DNA of 64,000 bases from Cobetia amphilecti (GCF_030010415.1 NZ_JASCSA010000009.1); one strand, 5' to 3'; positions 1-8,493 are shown, counted from the first letter of the stretch. Notes: generated by a model from the sequence alone, not told the origin. Translations and numbers: made by a program.

Positions 1-134
1 AGACCAACCTGATGGTGATGGGCCCGGGGGGCTACAAGGTGTCCGATTACATGAAAGTCGGTTTGCCGATGAGCCTCATCGTCGGCGTCACCTCGGTCGC
101 TCTGATTCCACTGATCTGGCCATTCACGGGCTGA
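1..134 (+). CDS. SLC13-family anion permease, C-terminal end (partial)
   Basis: Only the last 43 codons are in the window, read from base 3 to a TGA at 132-134. The peptide contains TNLMVMGPGGYKVSDYMKVGLP followed by a hydrophobic helix ending LIPLIWPF. This matches the end of SLC13/DASS transporters, where a conserved TN-x-MV-GPGGY motif precedes the last membrane helix. Such permeases often lie beside sulfate-activation genes and may import sulfate; substrate here is inferred from the neighbouring cysD/cysN. The fragment is too short to say more about the protein. Confidence 0.75.
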   Translation, partial: TNLMVMGPGGYKVSDYMKVGLPMSLIVGVTSVALIPLIWPFTG

Positions 135-157
135 TTTGACCATTCGCGGGCTGATCT
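120..157. repeat. Imperfect tandem duplication of the permease stop-codon region
   Basis: The bases ccattcacgggctgattt that end the permease gene recur 20 bases later as ccattcgcgggctgatct, one substitution in the core. The duplication sits exactly between the permease and the broken cysQ remnant, so it may mark the edge of the rearrangement that removed the 5' part of cysQ (inference). Confidence 0.6.
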
Positions 158-188
158 AGGCTCTGCTTCGTCTGGCAGCCGCTGGCGA

Positions 189-484
189 GTGTTACCCTTT
201 TCGTCGCTGTCCGAGGAAGACGCGGATATCAGATGGGACGTGCGCAGTGACTGGACGCGTTATTGGCTGGTCGATCCGCTGGACGGTACCAACAAATTCA
301 TCAAGCGTAATGGCGAATTCACCGTCAATATCGTGCTGATTGAGCAGGGCGTGCCGGCCATGGGCGTCGTCTATGCACCGGCCATCGAGACGATCTACGT
401 CAGGCGCTGCGCTACAACCAGCATGACAGCGTGCTCAACCCCTATTTCATCGTCTGTGCCAAGCCGGCCGCTCCCTGGGCATGA
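189..484 (+). pseudogene. cysQ: Decayed cysQ (3'(2'),5'-bisphosphate nucleotidase)
   Basis: CysQ removes the 3'-phosphate from PAP(S) made during sulfate assimilation. Frame 1 reads LSEED, then RYWLVDPLDGT, then FIKRNGEFTVNI and GVVYAPAIETIY, all hallmarks of CysQ residues about 60-130, including the metal-binding DP-x-DGT. The frame then loses homology. A second frame from about 403 reads ALRYNQHDSVLNPYFIVCAKP and stops at 482-484, which is the CysQ C-terminus. So about 60 N-terminal residues and roughly 100 central residues, including the WD-x-A motif, are missing, and the two remnants are in different frames. An assembly error is possible but two separate losses make decay more likely. It keeps its usual position between the SLC13 permease and cysD. 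Confidence 0.8.
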
Positions 485-644
485 ATCAGGCGCAAGGCAG
501 GGGGTAGGCAAGCGTCACGGGACTGACGCCAGAAGATGTCAGTCTCGTGTCAAAGATACTATGTTCTCTTCGCAGCGAGTTTCGTGTGTCAGCGTGTGCG
601 GAGAGGATAAGGACAATTAGCAGAGTGATCTCAAGGAACCTGTA

Positions 645-1586
645 ATGACTGCATCATCTACGGCCGACAAGCTCGGCATCACACCGGAACGCCAGACCCA
701 CCTCAAGCAGCTTGAGGCCGAATCCATTCACATCATCCGTGAAGTGGCAGCGGAATTTGCCAATCCGGTCATGCTGTACTCCATCGGCAAGGATTCCGCC
801 GTCATGCTGCACCTGGCGCGCAAGGCCTTTGCGCCGGGCGTGCCGCCGTTCCCGCTGATGCACGTCAACACCACCTGGAAATTCCAGGAAATGATCAAGT
901 TCCGCGACGAGATGGCCGCGGAAGTCGGCATGGAATTGATTGAGCACATCAACCAGGAAGGCGTCGCGGCGGGCATCAACCCGTTCGATCACGGCAGCGC
1001 CAAGTACACCGACATCATGAAGACCGCCGGTCTCAAGCAGGCACTCGACAAGCACGGCTTCGATGCTGCCTTCGGTGGTGCACGTCGTGACGAGGAAGCC
1101 TCGCGGGCCAAGGAGCGCGTCTACTCCTTCCGTGACCAGTACCATCGCTGGGACCCCAAGAACCAGCGTCCGGAGCTGTGGAACATCTACAACTCCAAGA
1201 TCAACAAGGGCGAGTCCATCCGCGTCTTCCCGCTCTCCAACTGGACCGAGCTGGACATCTGGCAGTACATCTATCTCGAATCCATCAAGATCGTGCCGCT
1301 CTATTACTCCGCCGTGCGTCCGGTGGTGAAGCGTGACGGCCTCGACATCATGGTCGACGACGACCGTCTGCCGCTCAAGGAAGGCGAAGTGCCGGAGATG
1401 AAGTCCGTGCGTTTCCGCACCCTGGGCTGCTACCCGCTGACCGGCGCTGTGGAATCCACCGCCGCGACCCTGCCGGAAATCATCCAGGAAATGCTGCTGA
1501 CGCGTACCAGCGAGCGCTCCGGTCGTGCCATCGATCACGACCAGGCAGGCTCGATGGAGAAGAAGAAGCGCGAAGGTTACTTCTAA
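645..1586 (+). CDS. cysD: Sulfate adenylyltransferase subunit 2
   Basis: CysD (313 aa) is the catalytic ATP-pyrophosphatase subunit of ATP sulfurylase; with the GTPase CysN it makes adenosine 5'-phosphosulfate from sulfate and ATP in the cytosol. The nucleotide-binding loop YSIGKDSAVMLHLARKAF lies at about residues 45-62, followed by the conserved HVNTTWKFQEM and GGARRDEEASRAKERVYS segments. Length fits the family (E. coli about 302). The ATG at 645 is preceded by CAAGGA about 8 bases upstream. cysN follows after 171 bases. No clear promoter was identified in the 160 bases between the cysQ remnant and cysD. Confidence 0.97.
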   Translation: MTASSTADKLGITPERQTHLKQLEAESIHIIREVAAEFANPVMLYSIGKDSAVMLHLARKAFAPGVPPFPLMHVNTTWKFQEMIKFRDEMAAEVGMELIEHINQEGVAAGINPFDHGSAKYTDIMKTAGLKQALDKHGFDAAFGGARRDEEASRAKERVYSFRDQYHRWDPKNQRPELWNIYNSKINKGESIRVFPLSNWTELDIWQYIYLESIKIVPLYYSAVRPVVKRDGLDIMVDDDRLPLKEGEVPEMKSVRFRTLGCYPLTGAVESTAATLPEIIQEMLLTRTSERSGRAIDHDQAGSMEKKKREGYF

Positions 1587-1680
1587 GGTCGCCCCAGCAT
1601 ATTGCCTGCAGGCGCCGTCACGCGGCGCTTGATGACCCGAACGAACAATTCGCCTGATGAGACGGCTCGCAGCCTCACGA

Positions 1681-1719
1681 GACACTGGTTCGCGACACTG
1701 GCTCGCGACACTGGCTCGC
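1681..1719 (+). repeat. Three tandem 13-bp units in the cysD-cysN gap
   Basis: The unit gacactggctcgc occurs three times head to tail; the first copy has one difference (ggtt for ggct). The array lies in the 171-base spacer, just upstream of the cysN start. It has no dyad and no obvious coding role, and looks like slippage-derived sequence. Confidence 0.8.
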
Positions 1720-1757
1720 CACCTCATCAGGCCCATGACAGCGGCAAGGAGAAGAGT

Positions 1758-3209
1758 GTGTCCCACGCGTCAGACAAGATTTCCGCGGATATCGAAGCCT
1801 ACCTGCAAGAACACGAGCGCAAGGACCTGCTGCGCTTCATCACCTGCGGTAGCGTCGATGATGGCAAGTCGACCCTGATCGGTCGTCTGCTGTTCGATTC
1901 CAAGCTGATCTATGAAGATCAGCTGGCCTCCATCACCCAGGCCTCCAAGACCAGTGGCACCACCGGTGACGAGGTCGATCTGGCCCTGCTGGTCGATGGC
2001 CTGCAGTCCGAGCGTGAGCAGGGCATCACCATCGATGTCGCCTATCGCTTCTTCTCGACCGACAAGCGCAAGTTCATCATCGCCGACACGCCGGGGCATG
2101 AGCAGTACACCCGCAACATGGCCACCGGCGCCTCGTCCGCGAGCCTGGCGATCATCCTGATCGACGCGCGCTACGGCGTGCAGACCCAGACCCGTCGTCA
2201 CAGCTTCATCGCCGACCTGCTGGGCATCCAGCACCTGGTGATCGCGGTCAACAAGATGGACCTGGTCGATTACTCCGAGACGCGCTTCAACGAGATCGTC
2301 GCCGAGTATCAGGAATTCGCCAACAAGCTGAACGCGCCGGACATCCGCTTCGTGCCGATGTCCGCGCTCAAGGGCGACAACGTCGTCAATCGCAGCCCGT
2401 CACTGGACTGGTACACCGTCGATGGCGAAGCGGGCCCGTCACTGCTTGAGGTGCTGGAAACCGTCGAACTGACCCACGACCAGAACCTCAGCGATCTGCG
2501 CTTCCCGGTGCAGTACGTCAATCGCCCCAACCTCGATTTCCGCGGTTACTGCGGCACCCTGGCGGCCGGTGTCGTGCGTCCGGGTGACAGCGTCAAGGTG
2601 CTGCCGTCCGGCAAGACCTCGACCATCGAGCGCATCGTCACCTTTGATGGTGATCTCGAGATCGCCTATCCGGGCCAGGCCATCACCCTGACGCTCGACG
2701 ATGAGATCGACATCTCGCGTGGCGACTGGCTGGTGGCGGCGGATGCCGAGCTGCCGCTTTCCAATGCGCTGGAAGCGGATGTCGTCTGGATGCACGAGAA
2801 GCCGCTGCAGCCGGGACGCCAGTACGATATCAAGCTGGCGACCCGTGACCTGACCGGCCAGGTCAGCGCCATCGACCACCTCTACGACGTCAACACGCTG
2901 GAGCATCACGAGGGCGACAGCCTGGCGCTGAACGCCATCGGTCGCGTCCAGCTCGAGCTGACCCAGGCGGTGCCGGTGGATGACTACCGCTCAAGCCCGG
3001 GGACCGGCAGCTTCATCGTCATCGATCGTCTGAGCAACGTGACCGTCGGCGCGGGCATGATCCGCGGCGTGGGTCGCTCCGGCACCCAGGCCACTACCCA
3101 GCAGACCGACTGGGCCGCGTTTGAAGCCGACCTCAACGCGCTGGTGCGCAAGCACTTCCCGCACTGGGAAGCGCGAGATGTACGCGAACTGCTCGGCCGC
3201 ACCAACTGA
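1758..3209 (+). CDS. cysN: Sulfate adenylyltransferase subunit 1 (GTPase)
   Basis: CysN is the GTPase partner of CysD; GTP hydrolysis drives APS synthesis. The G motifs are clear: GSVDDGKST near residue 35, DTPGHEQYTRNM, NKMDLVD and SALKGDN, with EF-Tu-like beta-barrel domains after them. I chose the GTG at 1758 (483 aa), preceded by AAGGAGAAG; the open frame extends further upstream through the 13-bp repeats, where there is no family similarity. The protein ends shortly after the barrel domains, so there is no fused APS kinase (CysC) domain as in CysNC proteins. Any APS kinase must be encoded elsewhere. Confidence 0.95.
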   Translation: MSHASDKISADIEAYLQEHERKDLLRFITCGSVDDGKSTLIGRLLFDSKLIYEDQLASITQASKTSGTTGDEVDLALLVDGLQSEREQGITIDVAYRFFSTDKRKFIIADTPGHEQYTRNMATGASSASLAIILIDARYGVQTQTRRHSFIADLLGIQHLVIAVNKMDLVDYSETRFNEIVAEYQEFANKLNAPDIRFVPMSALKGDNVVNRSPSLDWYTVDGEAGPSLLEVLETVELTHDQNLSDLRFPVQYVNRPNLDFRGYCGTLAAGVVRPGDSVKVLPSGKTSTIERIVTFDGDLEIAYPGQAITLTLDDEIDISRGDWLVAADAELPLSNALEADVVWMHEKPLQPGRQYDIKLATRDLTGQVSAIDHLYDVNTLEHHEGDSLALNAIGRVQLELTQAVPVDDYRSSPGTGSFIVIDRLSNVTVGAGMIRGVGRSGTQATTQQTDWAAFEADLNALVRKHFPHWEARDVRELLGRTN

Positions 3210-3309
3210 TTCCTTCCTGTAGCGACAGCAGAATGGAAGTCAGCGAAATACCAATAACAACGCTGGACACGCAATAACAACACGGCCTGCTGGAATGAAG
3301 CCGGAGAAC

Positions 3310-3350
3310 GCAAAAGCCCCCATGGCCGCAAGGCGATGGGGGCTTTTTGC
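3310..3350. terminator. Bidirectional rho-independent terminator, cysN/hmp
   Basis: A stem of gcaaaagccccc pairs with gggggctttttgc around a short loop, with an A-run on one side and a T-run on the other. It lies between the convergent cysN and hmp genes and can serve both. Confidence 0.9.
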
Positions 3351-3374
3351 ATGGTGCGGCTCACACCTGGTGCA

Positions 3375-4592
3375 TCAGGCGACAGCAGTGTCGATGGCAA
3401 GCGGGGCGGAGGGGCCGAAATGCTCGTGGTGACACTGGCTGAGCGGTACGCCGATACGGCTGAGGTGCTGGATCATGCTCTGCATGAAGCCATGCGGGCC
3501 GATCACGAAGGCCTGCAGTGACTCGGCGCTGGCACCGGTCGCGTCGATCTGCTGCGCCAGCCAGTCGCGCTCGATGATGCCCAGCTGCGCATGGGGCGGC
3601 AGCGTCTCGGCCTGTTCGTAGCAGACCTGATAATGCAGCTGCGTTGGATACTGCGCGACCAGCGCCTTGAGGGTGGCGTCGAAGGCATGCACCTCGGGAT
3701 TGCGCGCCGCATGCAGGTAGATCACCTGGCGGCCTGCTGCCAGCGCCGCCGTCAGCAGCGGCAGCATCGGCGTCTGGCCGACACCGGCCGACAGCAACAG
3801 CACCGGGGTATCGGCGCTCTGCGGGGCAGCATGCTCGAAGGTCAGCTCGCCGGCCGGCGGTAGCAGTTCGATCTCGTCACCTGCCTTCAGCGCATGCAGG
3901 TACTGGCTGGACTGGCCGTGGGCCTCACGCTTGACCGAGATACGGCAGAAGCGCTCGTCCGGCGCGTGGGACAGGCTGTAATGGCGATGGATCACGCCCT
4001 GCGGTGTCGTCAGGCGCATGCCGATGTACTGGCCCGGCAGGAAGGAGAACATCGGGCCTTCCACCGGCGCCAGGTACAGCGAGCGAATCTCGCGGCTCTC
4101 GTCCTGCGTGCGCACGATGCGGAAGCGGCGCAGCCCCTGCCAGCCACCGCGGGTAGCGGCGAAGCTGTCGTAGCGGCCCTGCTCGGCGGCGATCAGCACG
4201 GCGGCCAGTTCCCCGTAGAGGGCGCCCCAGGCATCGGCGATCTCGGGCGTGACGGCATCCCCTAGCACCTCACCGATGGCGGCCATCAGGCACTCGCCGA
4301 CGATGGGGTAGTGTTCCGGCAGGATATTGAGCGAGACATGCTTGCTGACCACGGGCGCCAGCAGGCGGTCCACCGCCTCACGCGAGTGGCGCGCGCCGAC
4401 ATAGGCGAGTACGGCACCGGCCAGCGCACGGGCCTGGCCGCCGCTGGCCTGATGGGTCTGGTTGAACAGCGGCTTCACCTCGGGATAGCGCTCGAACATC
4501 AGCGGATAGAAGCGCGCCGTGATGGCATTGAGATGCTCGGCGACGACGGGAGCGGTGGCGGCGATCAGGTCTTCCTGGGCGTTGGTCAGCAT
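3375..4592 (-). CDS. hmp: Flavohaemoglobin / nitric oxide dioxygenase
   Basis: Hmp (405 aa; E. coli 396) oxidises NO to nitrate with O2 and NAD(P)H. The globin domain (residues about 1-140) keeps Tyr29 (ARFYPLMF), Gln53 and the proximal haem ligand His85 in SKHVSLNI, at the same numbering as E. coli Hmp. The reductase part has the FAD motif RHYSLSHAP and the NAD-binding GVGQTPMLPLL. The ATG has a GAGG-type RBS 8-10 bases upstream. A sigma-54 promoter lies 34-50 bases before the start and NorR-type sites lie upstream of that, so NO-inducible control by the adjacent divergent norR is expected. It ends at a terminator shared with cysN. Confidence 0.97.
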   Translation of the reverse strand: MLTNAQEDLIAATAPVVAEHLNAITARFYPLMFERYPEVKPLFNQTHQASGGQARALAGAVLAYVGARHSREAVDRLLAPVVSKHVSLNILPEHYPIVGECLMAAIGEVLGDAVTPEIADAWGALYGELAAVLIAAEQGRYDSFAATRGGWQGLRRFRIVRTQDESREIRSLYLAPVEGPMFSFLPGQYIGMRLTTPQGVIHRHYSLSHAPDERFCRISVKREAHGQSSQYLHALKAGDEIELLPPAGELTFEHAAPQSADTPVLLLSAGVGQTPMLPLLTAALAAGRQVIYLHAARNPEVHAFDATLKALVAQYPTQLHYQVCYEQAETLPPHAQLGIIERDWLAQQIDATGASAESLQAFVIGPHGFMQSMIQHLSRIGVPLSQCHHEHFGPSAPLAIDTAVA

Positions 4593-4625
4593 GACGATAC
4601 CTCTGATTGATGTCCCTCCCTCTAT

Positions 4626-4642
4626 GGCAAGGGGCGTGCCAA
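4626..4642 (-). promoter_or_regulatory. Sigma-54 (-24/-12) promoter of hmp
   Basis: Read on the minus strand the site is TTGGCACGCCCCTTGCC, matching the RpoN consensus TTGGCACG-N4-TTGC with the invariant GG and GC ten bases apart. Predicted transcription start is near 4614, about 22 bases before the hmp ATG. Confidence 0.88.
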
Positions 4643-4681
4643 CTCTCGAGGCCAGTCGTCATGCACTTTGCAGGTCTATGA

Positions 4682-4740
4682 TGTCAAAATGACATGGTCT
4701 TGTGGCGTGTTTTAATGACATCAGGCGTGTCATGATGACA
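4682..4740. promoter_or_regulatory. Three NorR enhancer sites (GT-N7-AC)
   Basis: Three copies of the NorR core GT-N7-AC are visible: 4683-4693 (inside the perfect dyad tgtcaaaatgaca), 4709-4719 (gttttaatgac) and 4729-4739 (inside the dyad tgtcatgatgaca). Their spacings are 26 and 20 bases. E. coli norR-norVW likewise has three sites. They lie roughly 70-125 bases upstream of the predicted hmp start and also directly in front of norR, so autoregulation is possible. Confidence 0.85.
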
Positions 4741-4783
4741 TCAATCTTCAGCCCTCTCTCCTAACACCTGCAAGGATGACCGC

Positions 4784-6565
4784 ATGCCCGATGCCCGCCT
4801 GCCCCTGAACGATACGCCGGTCGCGGCCGTGAATGCCTGGCTCGCCGCCTGGTTGTCCCGCGAGGAGGGCGGCGAGCGGCGAGCGCTGCCATGGACGCGT
4901 CTGCTGGCCGCGATCATGCAGCAGCTGCCCGGTGAGGCGGCGACCCTGATGCGCTACCTGCCCGAGCGTGACGAGTTGTTGCCACTGGCCACCTACGGCC
5001 TGCCTGCCGAGGTGCGCGGGCGACGCTTCGCGCTGGCGGAGCACCCGCGGCTCAAGGCGATCGTCGAGCACGCGGGGGTACATCGTTTCGCGCTGGACAG
5101 CGACCTGCCGGACCCCTTCGATGGTCTGCTGGGGGACGTACATGGGCCGGATCTGCTGGTGCATGACTGCGCCGGTATCGCGCTGCGCGAGGGCGATACC
5201 CTGCTGGGAGTGATGACCTTCGATGCACTGACGCCGGGGGTGCTGGCCCCGCTGGAATCGCTGTGCGCCTTTGCGGGTACGGACGAGCTGGCACTTCCGT
5301 TTCAGGAGTTGCAGGCCTGGTTGTCACTCCCCGCACATTGTCTGTCGCTGTCACTGCGACAGGAGTGGGCCGCGGGAGCCACGGTCGGCAGGTCAGGGCT
5401 TTCGGCACCGATGGTGGTGTCACCGACAGGCATGGCGTCACAGAGCGCCATGGCCTGCCCACAGCGGGGCCCGGCGATGGCCAGACTCGAGGCTCAGCTG
5501 GAGGCGGTTGCCGATACCGAGATGACGGTGCTGGTGCAGGGCGAGACCGGCGTGGGCAAGGAGGGCGTGGTCCAGCGGCTGCACGACGCTTCCCGGCGGG
5601 CTGCGCGGCCGCTGGTACGCATCAACTGCGCCGCCTTGTCGCCGGACCTGGTCGAAAGCGCGCTGTTCGGGCATCGGCGTGGCGCCTTCTCGGGCGCGAC
5701 CCATGATCACCGTGGCCACTTCGTGATGGCGGATGGCGGCACCCTGCTGCTGGATGAGATCGGCGAGCTGCCACTGGCACTGCAGCCCAAGCTGCTGCGG
5801 GTACTGCAGGAAGGCGAGCTGCAGCCGCTGGGCAGCGATCGCGTGGTCCAAGTCGATGTGCGCGTCATCGCGGCCACCAATCGCGATCTCGAGGCGGAGG
5901 TCGCCGCCGGGCATTTCCGTGAAGACCTCTATCACCGCCTGAGCGTCTATCCGCTCAGGGTGCCGCCGCTGCGTGAGCGCGGGCGTGCGGATCTGCTGGC
6001 GTTGGCCGGCACCTTTCTTGAACACAACCGCACGCGCCTCGGGCTTGGCAATCTGCGCCTGACGCCGGCGGCGGAGCGCCTGCTGTGCGAGTACCCCTGG
6101 CCCGGCAACGTGCGTGAGCTGGAGCACTGCCTGAGTCGCGCCGCCCTGCATGCCCGGCTCGCGCATGGTGCTCACCCGACTCGCCTGCGCGCCGATGGTC
6201 GCCAGCTGGTGGTAATCACGCCGGATCTGCTGGGACTGGAGGCCAACGCCGAGGTGTCACTTGAACGGGCCGCCAGCGTGGCGCAGGAGATTCAGGGCGC
6301 GCAGGTGGGGAGGGTGGATCAGGCGGGAAGAGCGAGTCAGGCGGCGGAAGCGAGTCAGACAGGGGAAGGAAGTTCTGCACCGCGCACCGCCTGGCAGGAC
6401 GGCGATGAGACGCTGGGACTGCGCGATGCTACCGAGGCGTTTCAGCGCGAGCACATCTCGCGGGTCTGGCAGGCCAGTGATCGCAACTGGGCGGAGGCAG
6501 CGCGCAGACTCAAGGTCGATCGCGGCAACCTGTACCGACAGGCGCAGCGTCTGGGAATTGTCTGA
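4784..6565 (+). CDS. norR: NO-responsive sigma-54 activator NorR
   Basis: NorR (593 aa) senses NO through a non-haem iron in its N-terminal GAF domain (about 1-180) and activates RpoN promoters. The AAA+ domain has Walker A GETGVGKE (253-260), Walker B LLLDEIGELP and the arginine-finger region. The loop that contacts sigma-54, normally GAFTGA, reads GAFSGA at 300-305, a conservative Thr-to-Ser change. A low-complexity linker (about residues 503-530, rich in Q, A, S, G) precedes a Fis-type helix-turn-helix ending RGNLYRQAQRLGI. The start has AAGGA upstream. The gene is divergent from hmp and shares its control region, which identifies the target. Confidence 0.92.
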   Translation: MPDARLPLNDTPVAAVNAWLAAWLSREEGGERRALPWTRLLAAIMQQLPGEAATLMRYLPERDELLPLATYGLPAEVRGRRFALAEHPRLKAIVEHAGVHRFALDSDLPDPFDGLLGDVHGPDLLVHDCAGIALREGDTLLGVMTFDALTPGVLAPLESLCAFAGTDELALPFQELQAWLSLPAHCLSLSLRQEWAAGATVGRSGLSAPMVVSPTGMASQSAMACPQRGPAMARLEAQLEAVADTEMTVLVQGETGVGKEGVVQRLHDASRRAARPLVRINCAALSPDLVESALFGHRRGAFSGATHDHRGHFVMADGGTLLLDEIGELPLALQPKLLRVLQEGELQPLGSDRVVQVDVRVIAATNRDLEAEVAAGHFREDLYHRLSVYPLRVPPLRERGRADLLALAGTFLEHNRTRLGLGNLRLTPAAERLLCEYPWPGNVRELEHCLSRAALHARLAHGAHPTRLRADGRQLVVITPDLLGLEANAEVSLERAASVAQEIQGAQVGRVDQAGRASQAAEASQTGEGSSAPRTAWQDGDETLGLRDATEAFQREHISRVWQASDRNWAEAARRLKVDRGNLYRQAQRLGIV

Positions 6566-6686
6566 GGCGCGAGGCAGTGTCTGTGGCGAGAGGAAGTGTC
6601 TTCTTTTATCTGTGCCGCCGCCGGCCCTGGCGCGACGAGAAGTTCGTGTCTCGAACGCGCGTTCAGGCGCCCGCTCAGACGCCAGT

Positions 6687-7715
6687 TCAGGCGCGAGTGG
6701 CGATCAGCACCGCACGCCGCGGCGCCGGGTGGCCTTCGCGGGTCAGGTTCGGGTCAGCGGGATCGAGGAAGTCGCTCAGCGAGTGGTAGGTCATCCAGTC
6801 GGTGGCACGCTGCTCGTCCAGGGTAGTCACGGCTTCATCGACGATGCGCACGTCCTTGAAGCCGGCGCGCTCGCACCAGTGGGCCAGCGCCTGGGAGGAG
6901 GGCAGGAAGTAGACATTGGGCATCGCGGCGTAGCGCTCGCCGGGCATCAGCACCGTCGTCACGTCACCTTCCACCACCAGGGTTTCCAGCACCAGTTCGC
7001 CGCCGGGACGCAGGGTGTCGCGCAGCTGGAAGAGGTGGTCCATCGGCGAGGGGCGATGATAGAGCACGCCCATCGAGAATACGGTATCGAAGGCGCCCAT
7101 CTTCGCTGGCACATCCTCGATGCCCACCGGCAGGAAGTGCAGGTTGCGGCCCTGGGGGTGGTCCGCGCCGATGAAGTGGCGTACGGCATGGAACTGGCAG
7201 TAGAAGCGCGGCGAAGGGTCGATCACCAGCGTGAAGGCCGCGCCTGCACCGACCATGCGCCAGCCGTGGTAGCCATTGCCGCCGCCGACATCCAGCACGC
7301 GGCGATGGGTGAGATCCGACAGGTGCGGCGCGAGACGCTGCCACTTCCAGTCGGAGCGCCATTCGGTGTCGATATGGATCTCGTCGAGCTGATAGGGGCC
7401 CTTGCGCCACGGCATCATCGCACGCAGCAGGTTCTCGCTCTGGCGCAGCTGGCCGCTAGTCAGGCCAGTGGGAAAGCGTGCACCGACCCGGTCGGCATCC
7501 AGCTGAACATCGCGCGCGTCGGGCAGGGCGGGCAGCTTTTCCAGCGCGCCATGCCAGGCCTTGAGGTCGGCGTGACGCTTGCGGTCCAGGCCAGTGGCCA
7601 GTTGCTCGGGCAGGGCGCCCAGCCAGCGGGCGAAGCCGTCGCCGACGGCGCCTGGTTCACAGGCAAGCTCGGTGAAGGCGCGGTAAAGGTCGCGGTCATA
7701 CGGGGAAATGCTCAT
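6687..7715 (-). CDS. cmoB: tRNA U34 carboxymethyltransferase
   Basis: CmoB (342 aa; E. coli 323) transfers the carboxymethyl group of carboxy-SAM to 5-hydroxyuridine at tRNA position 34, making cmo5U and so widening wobble decoding. The SAM-type fold is seen in RRVLDVGGGNGYHGWRM (about 140-156), with VIDPSPRFYCQF and FSMGVLYHRPSP further on, all CmoB signatures. It follows cmoA by 31 bases on the same strand, so the two form one transcription unit that carries both steps. The start ATGAGC has no competing upstream codon that looks better. Confidence 0.96.
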   Translation of the reverse strand: MSISPYDRDLYRAFTELACEPGAVGDGFARWLGALPEQLATGLDRKRHADLKAWHGALEKLPALPDARDVQLDADRVGARFPTGLTSGQLRQSENLLRAMMPWRKGPYQLDEIHIDTEWRSDWKWQRLAPHLSDLTHRRVLDVGGGNGYHGWRMVGAGAAFTLVIDPSPRFYCQFHAVRHFIGADHPQGRNLHFLPVGIEDVPAKMGAFDTVFSMGVLYHRPSPMDHLFQLRDTLRPGGELVLETLVVEGDVTTVLMPGERYAAMPNVYFLPSSQALAHWCERAGFKDVRIVDEAVTTLDEQRATDWMTYHSLSDFLDPADPNLTREGHPAPRRAVLIATRA

Positions 7716-7746
7716 GCGCTGGGTCGGGTCCGTGCAGGCGTAGCGG

Positions 7747-8493
7747 TCATTCGGCGGCTTTGAAGGCGACCATCGATGCGAAATTCAGGTATTGCAGCCA
7801 GGTGTGGCTGCGCTGGAAGCCGGCGCGCGCCAGGCGCTCGTGATGCGTGTTCAGGCTGTCGGGCTTCATCACGTCCTCGAGGGCCTCACGTTTCTGGGAG
7901 ATTTCCAGATCGGAGTAGCCGTTGGCGCGCTTGAAGTCATGATACCGTTCGATCAGCCAGGCATTCTCGACCGGATCATCGCTGATGATCTTCTCGGACA
8001 GGATCAGCACACCGCCGGGTTCCAGCGCCGCGAACAGCTTGTCGATCACGGCGTCGCGGTCTTCCGGCGGCAGGAACTGCAGCGTCAGATTGACCACGAT
8101 CATGCCGGCCGGCTGATAGTCGAGGGTGCGAATGTCGGCTTCGGTGACGTTGATGCGGTGGTCGGGGAAGGCCTCGGCGAGTTCGCGGCTGGCGCGCTCG
8201 ACCATCGGTCTGGACAGATCGACGGCTTCGATCTCGATATCCTCGGCGTCCATCTCGCGGGCCAGCGCCATGCTGGCAGCACCCAGTGAGCAGCCCAGAT
8301 CATAGACCCGCGCGCCAGGGCGCAGGTGAGCGCGGGCCATCAGGCCCAGCATGGCGATGATCTGACCGTAACCCGGCACCGAACGGCGCAGCATGTCCGG
8401 AAAGCAGCTGACGACCTGCTCGTCGAAGGAGAAGCTGGCGACACGGTCAAGGGGTGTCGTAAATATCGCGTCACGGTAAGATGCATCACTCAT
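7747..8493 (-). CDS. cmoA: Carboxy-S-adenosyl-L-methionine synthase
   Basis: CmoA (248 aa; E. coli 247) converts SAM and prephenate to carboxy-SAM, the donor used by CmoB. The SAM-binding motif VYDLGCSLGAASMAL lies near residue 65, followed by EAVDLSRPM and the NLTLQFL segment typical of CmoA. It is the first gene of the cmoA-cmoB operon and is divergent from pgi across about 200 bases. Confidence 0.96.
   Translation of the reverse strand: MSDASYRDAIFTTPLDRVASFSFDEQVVSCFPDMLRRSVPGYGQIIAMLGLMARAHLRPGARVYDLGCSLGAASMALAREMDAEDIEIEAVDLSRPMVERASRELAEAFPDHRINVTEADIRTLDYQPAGMIVVNLTLQFLPPEDRDAVIDKLFAALEPGGVLILSEKIISDDPVENAWLIERYHDFKRANGYSDLEISQKREALEDVMKPDSLNTHHERLARAGFQRSHTWLQYLNFASMVAFKAAE

Noticed and set aside
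654..1766. A 370-codon antisense frame over cysD
   Set aside because: Shadow of cysD with a composition typical of reverse-strand frames; no independent support.
1758..3209. CysNC fusion
   Set aside because: The protein stops after the EF-Tu-like barrel domains; no APS kinase P-loop follows.
6261..7763. A 500-codon plus-strand frame over cmoB
   Set aside because: Overlaps the end of norR and all of cmoB in antisense; no similarity to any family.
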